Shown piece by piece: positions 11,764 to 24,380 of a stretch of DNA of 64,000 nt; within the stretch, counting starts at the first letter, position 1, and each line of letters begins with the position of its first letter. The position numbers were made by a program, and so were the translations under genes. The DNA lies in assembly GCA_000181795.3 (NCBI GenBank), contig CM012955.1, positions 6,522,999-6,586,998 of the forward strand, given 5' to 3'. The notes under the pieces were generated by a model, which ran no database searches, was not told the DNA's origin, and saw nothing but the letters and a program-made list of their open reading frames with translations. Origin of the DNA: Trichinella spiralis (Eukaryota > Nematoda > Enoplea > Trichinellida > Trichinellidae).

Positions 11764-12019
11764 ATGAGCTGGCTTGTTTCCAGAAGAAAATACGTATAAC
11801 CAGAGGCAAAGGTAAATTTAATTAAACAGCCACTTGTGCATCGTTCAACTGATCTGATCAAACAACTGTGCCGCCAAAGCAAAATTTACCACCATCAGAA
11901 AAGGTAGATGTTGGCGACAGTGAAGCAGGGTCAGACGGAGCGCGGCCCTTGTCGGCTTTGGTACACATCGCTACGAGCGGCTAGGACAAACCGTATCAAT
12001 GGAAAAGTGTAGTGATTAA
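11764..12019 (+). CDS. Candidate 3-exon small basic protein, ~64 aa, unknown function
   Basis: Proposed exons are 11764-11793 (ATG in an AAAATGA context, donor TAC/GTATAA), 11830-11903 (acceptor AAACAG, donor AAAAG/GTAGAT) and 11929-12019 (acceptor GAAGCAG, stop TAA). Phases fit and the sum is 65 codons with stop. The product begins MSWLVSRRKY, is rich in Arg/Lys/His, and the last exon encodes VGFGTHRYERLGQTVSMEK. The last exon is markedly GC-rich against the local background. Not recognised. The first exon is the weakest part; several donors are possible in that stretch. Confidence 0.36.
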
Positions 12020-14029
12020 GCTTCTCTGTACAAACAAAGCCGTCCGTCAAGCTAAATGAAGCATATTTGCCAAAGTGGCAGTATCCTTTTGACTGACCCA
12101 ATTTGTTCAGCGCTTCCTTAAATTAAGCTAATCATGTGCCCACCTCTGTGATAGTGTCGCATTTAAATTTATTCATAAATTGAAAGTTCTTGTTTTGATC
12201 AAATTATACTGGTATCAGTGGAAGTGCTAAAAAATTTGTCGCCAAAATCACTTTGCAGAGCACATTGTTGGTCAAAAAGTTTCATATATGTCATTTAAAG
12301 CAAAGCCGCTATTCATTAATTACTAAGCAGAGTAAAAAATTGTTTAAACGAAATTTAAAAAAAGAAACATTGATCTTTATCTGTTTGATCGGTTCAATGG
12401 CTTTGTGAGAAAAACATGTGCCAGAGTAAGAAGTGCATTTTATGCTCACTGCTAGAACGCCAGGTGGAGCGAAATTTTGAACAAGTGATCATCTACACGA
12501 ACAACCTTGAAACTTTTTCCCTACCTGGAACCATTTGCATCGCACAACGACTTATTATTTTTCATCTTACAATACCAAAATGCTGAAGTTATAATATGTT
12601 TGATAAATATTGTTGCGTTCAATTTCCTCATTCGACTTCAGTTAACCTAAATTGTATAAACTCATTTGCTATTTTAATGTTGGTTCTATGAATATTCAGA
12701 TCAGCCATTTTGAAGTCAGCATTCAAATAACAGCTAACAATAATTCATTTTGCACAATGACTAATTTCCAACTGCATTCAAATGCTAACTGCCAGTTTTT
12801 CAACACATTTTCAACATTCAACATTTAAATTAACAATATTTGCAACATTTTTAATGCAATTTTAAGTTTTTGGTCAGCTTGTGCCCTACTTGACTGCTCT
12901 TAAGCATAAAGCATACTTCCAAGTTCAGCTACAAGTTGAAGTGATTTATTGAAAAAAAAACAATTCAATTAGAAATTTAATATAAATTTTGAAATTACTT
13001 TTTCCATTTTTTTCTGCTAAAGAGAGCTTAAAAAAGTGATATTTCATTTGTAGCAACTTTACATGTGCTTTGATTAACAGTTTGTAGTTGAAATTGCAAA
13101 TCTATTTTGGATAAAATATATTCCTTGCAATCTTTTAGCATATATCAGAAAAACATGCACCGATCATAGTTTAATTCATATTGTATCTTAAATAAAATTT
13201 CAAATTCATTGAAATCAGAAGCAGCCCCGAAAAAAAGATTGCTTTGCAGATATAATTACTTGGAATAAATAAATTTCCTTTTTCTAACACAGTTCAAATG
13301 AAAAAAAAGTAATATCTACTTTAACTTTTTTACATTAAACACGGTTCACACTCTTGAAATAATGCTATCGACTTAAAATTTTGTGAAATATTTTCAACAA
13401 ATCGTTCAATGGAGAACAAACAATGCAGAAAATTTACATTATTAGCTTGAATTGGAATTTCCTGTCATTTTTCGAAATATGCTATATTTAAAACTTTGAC
13501 AAGATATTATTCATTACATTCATGCATTAGATCGGTGCCTTATTGTGACAAAATAATTGTTAAACAGATTTTTTTTCATATCATCCATTCATCATTCAAA
13601 AAATATGATGCCATGTTTTTTCAGTAGCATCATCATTAAATAAATAAAAATGAGCAGTTTGAGTTTGCATTTCCGGTAATTTTACTTTTTTACACAGGTA
13701 GAATTTGTCCAAATTTTAGCAAATGTTTGTGCGCTTTTACAGCTCAATAGCATGGGAAAGACAATTCTGCAGGATTCTGGTTTAAAAATTTGTCGACTTT
13801 CACATCTGTGAATTGCAGGCAGAAAAAGACTAAATCTATTTTATCAAAGGCGTGCATGGTTGGTTGACAAAGCATCAAAAAGATACTTGAAATGAAAAAA
13901 AGGACACGCTTGACAGCCATTAGCAGGGTGGAGTTCACATTTCTTTCAGCTATTTGTCAATCAGTGATGAAAACTGAAGAAAAAAAAACTAAGCCTCTTT
14001 CTACGCTGTTTTACAATATGCTGGCCTTG
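12020..14029. other. Gene-free AT-rich stretch upstream of the bHLH gene
   Basis: Both strands lack a convincing coding or RNA gene. The short open stretch near 12350-12450 has no start and no clear exon boundaries. This DNA could hold distal control elements for the bHLH gene, but no specific site can be argued. Confidence 0.4.
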
Positions 14030-14439
14030 AAAAGCCGGCGCCGTGTGCGGCCATTAATTTATGCCTACATTGGCGCTTTGACGCCGCCTTGTCTGCCCCG
14101 TGTCCTGCAAAATTGCTGTCATTGACGCCCACCAGTGTTGGCCATCGGCTCAGCGGGGTTCTAACGCGGCAGGATTGCGTTCCGTCCCATTTCCTTTTGT
14201 CAGTTTAAGCGCCGGCCCTTTCATAGGCGAAAGGATAAGCAGCGTCATTTTGACCAATCAGCATCGCCGTTTTCTAGTAGGCGGGACAAGTCTGCATTTG
14301 TGCCATCTTCTTTCACTAGCAGCTAGATTCCGCTGGTTCAGTCATTTCTGAGCTTAGTTTGCTTTGAAGCTGTTGCTGAAAATTCTCTATTTGCTTTTTC
14401 ATTTTACATACTTGAATTTCGGAGCTGTTTTTCAACTTT
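14030..14439 (+). promoter_or_regulatory. GC-rich promoter region of the bHLH gene
   Basis: Base composition rises sharply here, with many CpGs (for example GCCGGCGCCGTG near 14034). A CCAAT box lies at 14254-14258 and a GGCGGG box at 14280-14285, about 180 and 155 bases upstream of the ATG. No TATA box is evident. Such CpG-rich, CCAAT/GC-box DNA next to a developmental regulator is typical promoter sequence; the transcription start cannot be placed. Confidence 0.5.
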
Positions 14440-15090
14440 ATGCCAAAACTAACCTTTTCTACGGAGATGGAAAATGCTACAGCACCTTCACCAAATGGCT
14501 TTGTAGCTAAACATCCAGTACAAGTGGCTCGTCGCAATGCCCGGGAAAGAAATCGTGTACGTCAAGTAAACATGGGCTTTGTCATTCTTCGTGATCACAT
14601 CCCACATTATGGTAAGAACAAGAAGCTGAGCAAAGTGGAAACGTTACGCGCCGCCGCAAATTACATCCAGCATTTGCAAAATCTTTTAACTGCAGACGAC
14701 TCACACTCTTATCCAGACATAAGCGGATTTGTTCAACAACAGTCAACTGTTACTCATCCATTTTATCATCATCATCATCAGCAGCAGCAACAACAGCACC
14801 AGTTGCCACCGCCGACTGGCAGCGAATCGTTGGCTTATTCATACGGATTAGCTTGTCAACCAAATTTTCAGGCAAATTACGATGCACCGTCAGAATTTTC
14901 TATGCCGCAAAACAATTACTCGCTTACTTTGGGAACATATGAACAACAAGCATACAGCACGCCAGTGATGAAGCAGCAAAACGTTTACGCTCAAGGTTCG
15001 GATAACGGTTCGGATCATGTTTACGATCATTTACAAGCTGAAATGATGCAGCAGTCAGCTCCATACGGTGGAGCGATGCCGTCATTTTGA
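14440..15090 (+). CDS. Achaete-scute family bHLH transcription factor, 216 aa
   Basis: Single exon. The bHLH domain occupies residues 31-83: basic region RRNARERNRVRQVN, helix 1 GFVILRDHIP, a short loop with KKLSKVETLR, and helix 2 AAANYIQHLQNLL. The RRNARERNRVRQVN plus KLSKVETLRxAxxYI signature is diagnostic of the achaete-scute (ASCL/HLH-3/HLH-14) class, which dimerises with E/daughterless proteins, binds E-boxes and drives neural precursor fate. A His/Gln-rich stretch lies at about 108-124; the rest of the C-terminus is low-complexity with a Tyr-rich end. The start used is the first ATG after an in-frame stop; a second Met at residue 10 is possible. It lies behind a GC-rich promoter. Which paralogue of the family it is cannot be told. 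Confidence 0.95.
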   Translation: MPKLTFSTEMENATAPSPNGFVAKHPVQVARRNARERNRVRQVNMGFVILRDHIPHYGKNKKLSKVETLRAAANYIQHLQNLLTADDSHSYPDISGFVQQQSTVTHPFYHHHHQQQQQQHQLPPPTGSESLAYSYGLACQPNFQANYDAPSEFSMPQNNYSLTLGTYEQQAYSTPVMKQQNVYAQGSDNGSDHVYDHLQAEMMQQSAPYGGAMPSF

Positions 15091-15239
15091 AGAAGCGGTG
15101 TTTTGACAGTGCCTGTTTATTTCTTTTAAAATATGCTTTCCGTTTTGCTAATCCTGGCCGAGTGTTATGTTCGTGAAAATGCTAATTTAATTCTTTTGCT
15201 GTAATGTTTTAAAATAGTAGTAAAGTGATTTTGAAATGT

Positions 15240-15640
15240 AACGTATTGCGTTGTTCAGCGTGCCCCTGACAGGGCGAATCCGACGCCGGATGGTCATACA
15301 ATACCGTTCGGACAGTTGGACGCCTGCAGTATCCATTGTGCAAGAGTGTCTATGCAGACGTAACGGAAGCGTGCCCGTCGGCCTGCAGACATAAGCAGAC
15401 TCTGCGTGAACTTGAAAGTCAGTACCGAGCAGGCAATTAGTCGGATTCGAGTGCTATACAAGTCAACCTGCTGTCTAGAAAATTAGGTTGCATCAAGTTG
15501 CCTGGACCGCTTTGTGAGATGGTTCGGCACCCTGCGGTTCCATTGAACCACCGGTCTGCGCTGGCGTAATGTGCATGTAATAAAATACACACCGCCCCAG
15601 GCGGGTTATCGTGGCCCAATGACCGGTAGACTTTTTTTTT
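15240..15640. other. GC-rich island downstream of the bHLH gene
   Basis: About 400 bases stand out from AT-rich flanks. Several short hairpins are visible, such as CCGCCCCAGGCGG near 15593-15605 and a GGTTC/GAACC pair near 15521-15550. An AATAAA lies at 15579-15584. All three plus frames are open for long stretches, which GC-rich DNA gives by chance, so coding cannot be inferred; one frame encodes a Cys peptide including CKSVYADVTEAC. It may be bHLH 3' UTR, a structured RNA, or a transposed fragment. Confidence 0.35.
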
Positions 15641-18600
15641 AATATGAAGAAGATGAAGAAGCTCAAGCAAAGCCGCTTAAACAACCGCCCCTTTTTTGTT
15701 CATCTTCCTTGAACTGCACAATAAAAGTATTAGTTGTGCTACAAGCGGCATTGCTTTTAATCCAGTCTTGGCCTCAATCCGATGAAAAGTGCAAGAAGTA
15801 TGTAAAAAAAATAAACCCTCGCGACTATGCATTAGCAACTGGTTGAATCAGCAGCTATACGCTTCATTGAACCGTATGGCAGGCACATGTTGCATCTATC
15901 AATGCACCGTTACTCAAAACTTGCATTGCATCGCAAACTGCCATTTTAATACTGGAGATTATACCCTGGAACTTTTTACTTTAATACAGTTATTTTAAAT
16001 ATGATAAATTTACTACATCAAGATTTTTTTGCCTTTTTCTAAATTTCACTCACCATAAGTTCGCATTCGAACTTGTGTTGTTTGTTTTTTTAACATCTGC
16101 TCAGCACATTTATAAGATTCAGTGACTAACATAAACAAAATAAAGCGCCTGTTTTGATCGCACAGCTTAAAAGAATAATTTTTTGCGTTGTCTGCTTTTG
16201 AAGTTCATTTCAATATTTATTATTAAATTAATTGAACACTTGCCAAAACCTAATGTATAGCAGCAACAATGGAAATAAAAATTTTAAAAGTGATAAACTT
16301 TAAAATGAAAATAATAATGTTGTGGTTAAAAAAGAGTCGCATTCATCAAATCAATAATTTCGAAATATATTTATGTTTTTAACAAAATGTGACATCCAAA
16401 AAGTGCTATTCATTTGTAAGCCAATTTAAATTTGAAATGAACACAGTAAACGAAATTTATTTGAAAATTTTCAACTTCAGTTACACATATTACTATTAAT
16501 GATAAGTCTGAAAGGAGAACAGCGATTGAATAGGGTACTATAACAACACAAACACTGTACTACACTGTACAGACACGGAAAACTAACACTGAAAAACTGG
16601 AGAAATCTTACCTCAATGAAATTGATTTAAAATTTCTTTTAAAATGTATTTTTTTAAAGATTTAAAGATTTTACTAAAGATTCTGTTAAATAATAATTCA
16701 AAGCTCAAAAATTTAATGTCCCAATATTAATATATTAATAAATCAAAGTGCACAACTTTGCCTCAGTCTATTTTGCAATTGTAAGAGAACAATATTGTAC
16801 ATATGACTGATTAAAAATTAACACGATACTACGAGTCGGTTTTTGCTTCCGCACTTGACCAGTGTACACCAACAGTTCGACTCAGCGGAGATTAATTAAT
16901 CAGTTCAGTTAGAGATTTCTTTCTTTGAATTTCAAAAATGGCGGGAGGAAAGGAAATGCTTAATAACGTTAATTGTTGAACTGAAGAGAAACCCGGATGC
17001 AAGTGCTTAATTACTCCAAAAATGGCAGTTAGAAATGGCAGTAAGCCGCAATTTGGGTTTTTACCAGGTCCCGAAGCTAGGCAATTACTGAGTCGGTAGT
17101 AGAAAGGAACAAAGACAAGGTAAAGACAATAACCAACGCGTAACCATATGGCCTTGCTACTAAGCTATCTTAGATTTTGTTTTTTAGGCTAATACAGATT
17201 GAGGACAATGTTTTCTATGGAAGCGGATCGATTTCACGCGACAATTGTTCTGCTGCACTGAGCATAGCGTCTACCTTGGAACCTTGGAACACATAACCCA
17301 GAATAACCCTTGCTTTGCCTTTAGATGAAAATGCCAATTGTCTCCAGGGATTCAGCACCACTGACCTTTGAAAGCCTTACAAGCAACTATTTCGAAAGCA
17401 ATGCTGGAAAAATTTTTAAATGAAACAACGAAGTTATTTTAAAAAATTTACCATCTGCATGGTTACCATTTATCACGTACTACCTTCAAAATGAAGCTCT
17501 TGGCATTAATAGCCAAATAAATTTTTCTTAACGTCAATCATTACTGGACGTGAAATAATTATATCAATCATTGTTTCCTAGTCTGAGATTTGGTTTCTAT
17601 TTTGAAAAGAGCAGAGGACAGAAATTACAAAAGCCTTTCCAGCTTTCCATAAATACAGCTAGCGGAGTAGTTTAACTTTGAGGTTTTTTTTGAGAAATCT
17701 CAAAACAACAATTAATTAATGTGAATTGTTTTTTTTGAAAAATTTGACAAATTGTTGTTTAAGTAAAAGAGTAGTTTGCCGATTTTACCAACAAACATTA
17801 TGGTTATTTTCATTTAATTTTTAAAGAAAAAGCATTATTACAAAACGACGCTTTTAGTACATATTGCAATAAGAAGCAGTTTGGTCTGAAAGTTTTGTTT
17901 CTTGAATTTCTTTTCTAAGAAAACTACCTTCCATGTAAATTAAATACGTGAAGTAGCTTTCTGAATTTCATAACAATAACTTTACCGCATTTGATACTTT
18001 CAATAGCAGTTGTATGTATTAAAAAGTAAAATTTCAAACTTCGCATTCATTTTTCTCACATTTTATATTCCCCTAACACAACGTATTTAAAACTGTTGGG
18101 TGTGTGTAGAAGAATTGAAAACGCCATCCAAATAATATGTCGAATGTTTTACAGCAACGGGCTGAAATTGAGTGAAATAGATTGAAGAATTATTTTGAAA
18201 TGTTTTTTTGTTTGAATGAAAATTTCAATTTTAATAATGTTTTAGCTCGCAAAATTTTCTCACAAATCAGTCACAAAAAATGCATTAAAAATTTTAATAC
18301 TGTGGTTCGTAGAACTTGAAGCATAAAAGTGGAGAAAATTTTGTATCTAAACAGCAGTATGCGTAAATTTTGTACATCGAAAAACAACCATTAAAGTAAG
18401 TTGAATACATTTATGGTAAAAAGAACGTGGACCATTTCAAATCAAATCGACGCACATAATGTCATTAAAGAAGAGTATTAAACTTTTCATGACGATTTAT
18501 GTAAAAGTGTAACTTTTTCATTTTTTCACACGACAGTATTTCATTGAAACAAGTGCAATGATGCGTCAGACGTGCACCCTTGAAATGACTGTTCTATATT

Positions 18601-18645
18601 TGATGAACAGAATAAACTGCCTACTGCAATCACATTTACATGCAT

Positions 18646-18668
18646 ATCATCATCATCATCATCATCAT
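18646..18668. repeat. (ATC)n microsatellite
   Basis: About seven uninterrupted ATC units. Confidence 0.9.
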
Positions 18669-21600
18669 TTTCCAATAAATAAATCATCGTGTACAAGTGA
18701 AATATTGAGCTCCAAAAATCAGCAGTATTGTTCATTCATTTATAAACGTTTACAACATTGTGATGATTGTTTTTCGTGTTTGCTTTGCACTTTTAGAGTT
18801 TCAGAATATTTTAGAATTGAAGATAAAAAGAGGGTTTTGTTTTTACTTTTACAAATGTGATTGATACTTTACGTTTCATCAAATTCAGACAATAATTGTC
18901 AGAAGAGAAAATTGCTTTTCATCCGACTAGCTACTTTAGCGGACTGATGACGTACAGGGTGGAGCCGGTGGAAGAAAGATCAGTGGTGCGAATGTTGAAA
19001 ACAATTGTACTAGCCTTCTTGAGCTTTTAGCACGTTGTCATACGGTGACGAGCCGTCAAAGAACGTCAGCTGATCTGTCATTGAGCAGCTTTTGATTGGA
19101 AACGTTGTGCAGCATGTGATCAATGCTGTGCGGAAAACTTTTCAACAGAACAGTGACAAGTCGATGAAAAAAAACCGACAGTATTCCGTCCGCTCATCGC
19201 GCACAGCTGCCTGCATATTGTACAGTTAGCGACAGGCGACGGTGGATAAAATGAAAGCACAAATTTATTTTCCTTCATTAAGCACTCACTGCATGGGTTA
19301 GAAGAATATTCGAGGCCGAAAGGAAAGAAAATGCTGAGCAAAAAAAAAATTTTTCCTATTGTTTTAAGGAAGCGACCCGACTGAAGGTGGGGGCGAGGGG
19401 TTTTTTTCCGTTTGTCAGCGTCTGTGTCAATGTGCAGGTCGACCAGTGCAAACAGTGTCAGCAGCATTCGAATAGCGTTTTGCAAATATCATTCACTGTT
19501 TGATAGTCTTTTTTCCGTTTCACTCAAGTCCACTTAAGCATTGCGGAAGGTCTGTGCATGGAACAAGTTCAAAACGTAATTGCAGTTTCCGCCTATTCGG
19601 TTTTACGCAACGCCAACTATTGTGCTTTTCACCAACGCTCGACCGCACCATGCAACACGGACAGCTGAAACTGAGCCGCTTATTTGGGTCAAAGCGCTGC
19701 TTTCAGGTCACGAACTCAATTTTCCCTCTCCAGTTACTCAGAGTTGGCTTAAGCAGAGTCGTCTTTCCACTGGCTTAGTTAATGACACGTTGGCAAAAGT
19801 GCGTATTGTGACTTACCATTGTCTATTCAGAATAGACGCGTAAACGTTTCACACCAACTGAACACTGTAACGACAATAGTTTCTTTTTAAAATTGCCATC
19901 CCTCCCCCAGTAGACAAGATTTTGCTCAAGAACGCAGGTGCTATTTGTCCTACAAGTTCATACTGATAATCCACCAACATCTATACAACTACCTCAGTCA
20001 GTCAATTATACAATCATTCAGTTAATATTTTTCATCAAAAAGTGCAGTATTCTTACAAAAAAAATATTTCCATAATTTTAGAAGAACTGTTTTAAAATTT
20101 TCGTCACAAACCTCGTCGTTTTATCACAGCTTTTTTTCTTTCAAATTTGTCAGACATGTACACTTTCTCAACAATTGAACAATAACTGTGCACATTTATT
20201 ATTTTTTTATTAAACTTATTTTCATAAAATTTCAAATCTATCTTGATTCTTTCAGCATCAGTTTTTTTTCTTCAACCAGTTAAACGAAGCAAAATGTCCA
20301 AACAAAGGCATGATTTCAAACTTCACGAACCAATAGCAAAGATGTCCCTACTAATTAGTATTCCCATTTCTCACGCTGTACGTTATACTGTTTTAAGCGA
20401 AACGGAGAAAAAAAACAACTGACTGTGCAGATGAAATCCCAAGGGCGAGGTTTTGTCTTCCTAGGAAAAGCTTAATATGCTAAATCTTTGCAGCTGCCTG
20501 TTCGACCATGAGCTTTAGTTTATTTTTGATTACTGCCGACAGTTATCACCTGCTTTTCATTTTTCGCTTTGCAATTTTTAACGCCGCATGATTTGCTTAA
20601 ATGAAAACTGCTGAAAACACATTTGCAATGGTTATACCTCCTGCTGATTTGAAATTTACTTCCGCGAAAATTTGTATAATTCATGCTTTTGTAAATTAAT
20701 ATTATTCGAATGCAAAATGTGTTGTCCATTTTGCAGAAATATATGTACACTGAAAAAATTTTCCAATTATCATTGTCAAATATGCAAGTGATCGTTTTAT
20801 GATTAATGGATTAATTCTTCAGTTTGGTTATAGTTTTATTGTTGCGATAAATTCTACAGCCCCTCTTGCAGCTGAAAAGCATGATAAGTTTAGCAAGCTG
20901 GTACATGAAGCTTTTACAGGTGAAGTTACGGCCAACATTATGGCTTTCAGTAAAGCAAGCCATCAATGACCTTCAGAAAAGAAAAGGTAGATGTAAGGAT
21001 TTCCTTTCTCTTCCAGGATGAATAGTCTTTTTGAAAAAATAAAAAGATAAATGGAGGAAGCCATGATCAGCTGAACAGCCTATTGAACTAAAGACGATTG
21101 CGAAGGCAGACTAAGCCGACGCGTGCGCTGGTCGATCTTCATGACAGTAATAAGGACGGCCATGAATTACAATGAGTAGACAAGTCGACGACACTGGGCC
21201 AAGAACATAAATTACTAGATATATTAGTGAATTCCTCTCACCTGACGGAAAGGCTATAAAAATAAATTAAGACTTATCAGTGGGTGCTTTAGCTTGGACA
21301 GGGCCGTTCTGAGCTAGTAGGTCGTTTTTTAGGCAATTTACCGCTGTAAAACTCTTGCTTTACTGCCCCAAAGGCAACAAAAGCCAACATTAGCACTGCA
21401 TCATTTTACACCGGCTACCGATAATCATTATTGATGAACGACTGTAAATTGCAATTCAGTTGAATAAAGTATTGTTAAGGCGGTCATATCACGCTGACCG
21501 TGAACTCAAATCCTCCCTCTTATCCGCTATGCTGACCTTAAAAAATGACTCAGAAAACTCGACTTATTAGAATAATTACCTAACCACTCTTATAAGACTA

Positions 21601-22738
21601 CCTTAAAACATATAATTATTTTATATTTCATATTATCTACTAATTTCAAATTTCACATTTCAAAATAAAATGTTGTATTATTTTCTGCTTGAAAAACATG
21701 AATGTAAACTATTCTTTGCTCGAACAATTTATTTATAGTTAGCTGTTAAAATGCTGTTCAAGCTGTGACATGATTGCAAACTGAATTTGTAACATTCGAT
21801 TTGCTAAAGGAAGCTTTCCAATGTTTCAAAATTCTGCCAATGTCAAAAAAATCAAATAAAACTGATGAAATACGATGGATCCGTGAAAAAAAGTTACATT
21901 ACATAAAATTTGCAGCGTAGTTGTAGTAAAAACGCAAAAATTGATTATATTAACAAAGTTTTCAAAATGCATAGAAATTTCATTTCAAACAACATTTTAA
22001 TTTAACTTTGTCCTCCATTTTAAAATAGTCATGTTTAAAGTGAAACTTTTTCTAAATCATCTTCATATATGTGATTATTTGATGTCAGAAAAGAGCACAT
22101 AATAAAATATTTTTAAATTGTTGAAAATAATGTTTTTTATTTTAAACAATGAATGTTCTGTAAAAAATAATTTGATAAAAAACCCTATAGAATTAGAATT
22201 TTGTTTATATTTTCATTAAAATATGATTTGGAAAATAAATATACAAACGGAACTACATATAAGTAAGTATGAGCATTATTGGTTTTGTGACAGTTTTCTG
22301 GATAATAATGTCATATAGTGTGAGGTTGCAATGTTGACTGCATTGAACTTAGAAGTAATCAGAATGTATTTCGTAACTGTGCTTTAAGCATCTTGTATAT
22401 TTTTTCTGTTAATTTAACGCTATCGTATAATAATATAAACATAAGGCTGGCAGTATTTGCATCAAATAATAAAAATTTAAAAACATTTTTTTAATTTTCA
22501 ACAAAAAATTGTACTCATTTACTATATTTCAGTGATAAACAACATGGTCCAAAATCAGCTCATCAAATTATATAATTCATTAATTGCTTAGGCACAGCAT
22601 TCGCATTACTTCACATTAGGGGGAACAGCGAAAAGTTGCATTTTCTCATATAATTGGCTAGTGCTTTGAAAATTGATTTTGCACAGATTTTTTATTTAGT
22701 TCATTTAAACAATTTCTCAACAAAAACCTGAAATGAAT

Positions 22739-22768
22739 ATATATATATATTCATATACATATACATAT
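22739..22768. repeat. (AT)n / ACATAT simple repeat
   Basis: An AT dinucleotide run followed by imperfect CATATA units. Confidence 0.85.
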
Positions 22769-24254
22769 TTGCAATAAGTGAACGAAATTTGTGCATGAAC
22801 ACAAAATGCAGTAATTATTTCAATTGAATATCTTATATATTTGTATGTGAATATTTCAATAAATTCTGATAAAAACTAAATTTCAGCTGCTTCAGAAATG
22901 TAATAATTACAATTATAATTATAATCATAATCATAATACAGACAGCCAAAGCTAAAGTGTTGAATACTGCTCTTTAAATATTCTCTCATTTAAAACGGAA
23001 TTTTTTTGAATCTTTGAAAGTAGATTAAGCACATTAATAGTAAAATTGAAAATAAAACTAACATTATAAAGCATTATTTATGCGTAAAAGTTGCAATATT
23101 TATCATATTTTTTTAAATTACGCAATACGAATCAATCAACTTGCAAAAAGTCAAAGGTTGAAAATAGCTTAATCATAAAAACTAATGAATTGACTGAATA
23201 ATTAAATCTTGCTAATAACAAATAAAGATTTTTGTCTATTAATAAATAAAACTATTTTATTAATAAACGAAAATCAAGCTACTGTTACATTCAGTCTAAA
23301 CACTGCAAATAAAAAAATTAGCCTGACGAGCGAGTAGCATTTCAAAAAGTTTTTGTTGCATTCATCAGCAACTGAAGATGGCAATTTTTGATTCACAAAA
23401 CGAAGCCGGAAGTAAGAGTGATTTGAATTTGATAAATAAAATTTGACCTTACAGCTTTCCATGCATGCAGTACGCTACTAATTAAAAATGAAGAAGTTTG
23501 CAAATTTTGCTTACTAATCCAGTTTTCACTTATAAGCAATAATAAATTCATTTCTGTAAAATCAATAATTTTTACAATAAACCAAAAAAGCTTACATTTA
23601 AACTGACATAAATTCAAATGCTTTTTCACATAGTAATAACATGTTTGTTTGTTTTAAAATTTAGATTAAAAGTATTATTAACTTACTAGTTAATTTCAAA
23701 TATTTGAAATTATATTATGCATAATGCAGAAAATAATGATGTTAAAAAATTTGTTTAAAAGTGAAATTACTTCGAATGTGTAAAAATGCCATTATTGCTT
23801 TGCTGTTAAGAATAAAAATGAATTTAAAATTTAAGTGTTGAAATATATGCCAACAGTTTTAACGTAAGCATAAATCGATTCCCTTTGCAGATAGATGACT
23901 TTCATTTATTACTTCTATTAGTACTGCCTGTTTATCCTGAATAATCAATGCGTATCAAATTATGCAGAACAAAATTATAAATTGGTATATGAAAAAGTTT
24001 AAATTAATAAGAAACATGCAATAGTTTATCTGAATATTCAAGTTGGCATATGGTTGCTTCAACATCAGTTCAAAAATAGTTAGTTGATGATGAAAGTCAA
24101 GATGAACTGTTGCGACACAAGCAAAGTTTAGTGCAAGAATTGATTTTTCCTTCTGAACATGAGATTAATTGTCTCAATGACTTTGTCAATTTTCAGATTG
24201 AAATTGACTTGAGAGATGAATTGAAAAGAGCCTGCTGATAGAACTAGTCCTTGT

Positions 24255-24261
24255 TATATAA
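24255..24261 (+). promoter_or_regulatory. TATA-like box of the globin gene
   Basis: TATATAA lies 120 bases before the globin ATG, at a plausible distance for a core promoter with a short 5' UTR. In AT-rich DNA such a match is weak evidence by itself. Confidence 0.3.
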
Positions 24262-24380
24262 TGCAGAAAGCGTCGATGAAAGCAAACATCTAACTCTAGC
24301 TGCGCTCCCACACAGCACGAACCTCAGCAACGCTTGTTTTGCCATTCAATTTTTCATTCAGTTTTACATAAAATCCGACG

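Larger units (their letters stand above)
15641..24254. other. Long stretch without an assignable gene
   Basis: AT-rich DNA with a few moderately GC-richer patches (about 16840-17120, 18900-19850, 20830-21530). None yields a protein I recognise. Minus strand 19467-19120 is open from an ATG for 115 codons with a hydrophobic start and eight cysteines, and plus 15789-15998 is open and Cys-rich; both are left uncalled. Simple repeats occur at 18646-18668 and 22739-22768. No tRNA, rRNA or snRNA signature was found. Confidence 0.4.

Noticed and set aside
11465-11809. 114-codon minus-strand ORF
   Set aside because: Ser/Phe/Ile-rich background-like composition; it overlaps the better-supported small plus-strand gene candidate.
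14316-14537. 73-codon minus-strand ORF
   Set aside because: Antisense to the start of the bHLH gene and its 5' region; no family resemblance.
16840-16900. tRNA-like GTTCGACTC (B-box-like)
   Set aside because: No matching A box, acceptor stem or cloverleaf could be drawn around it.
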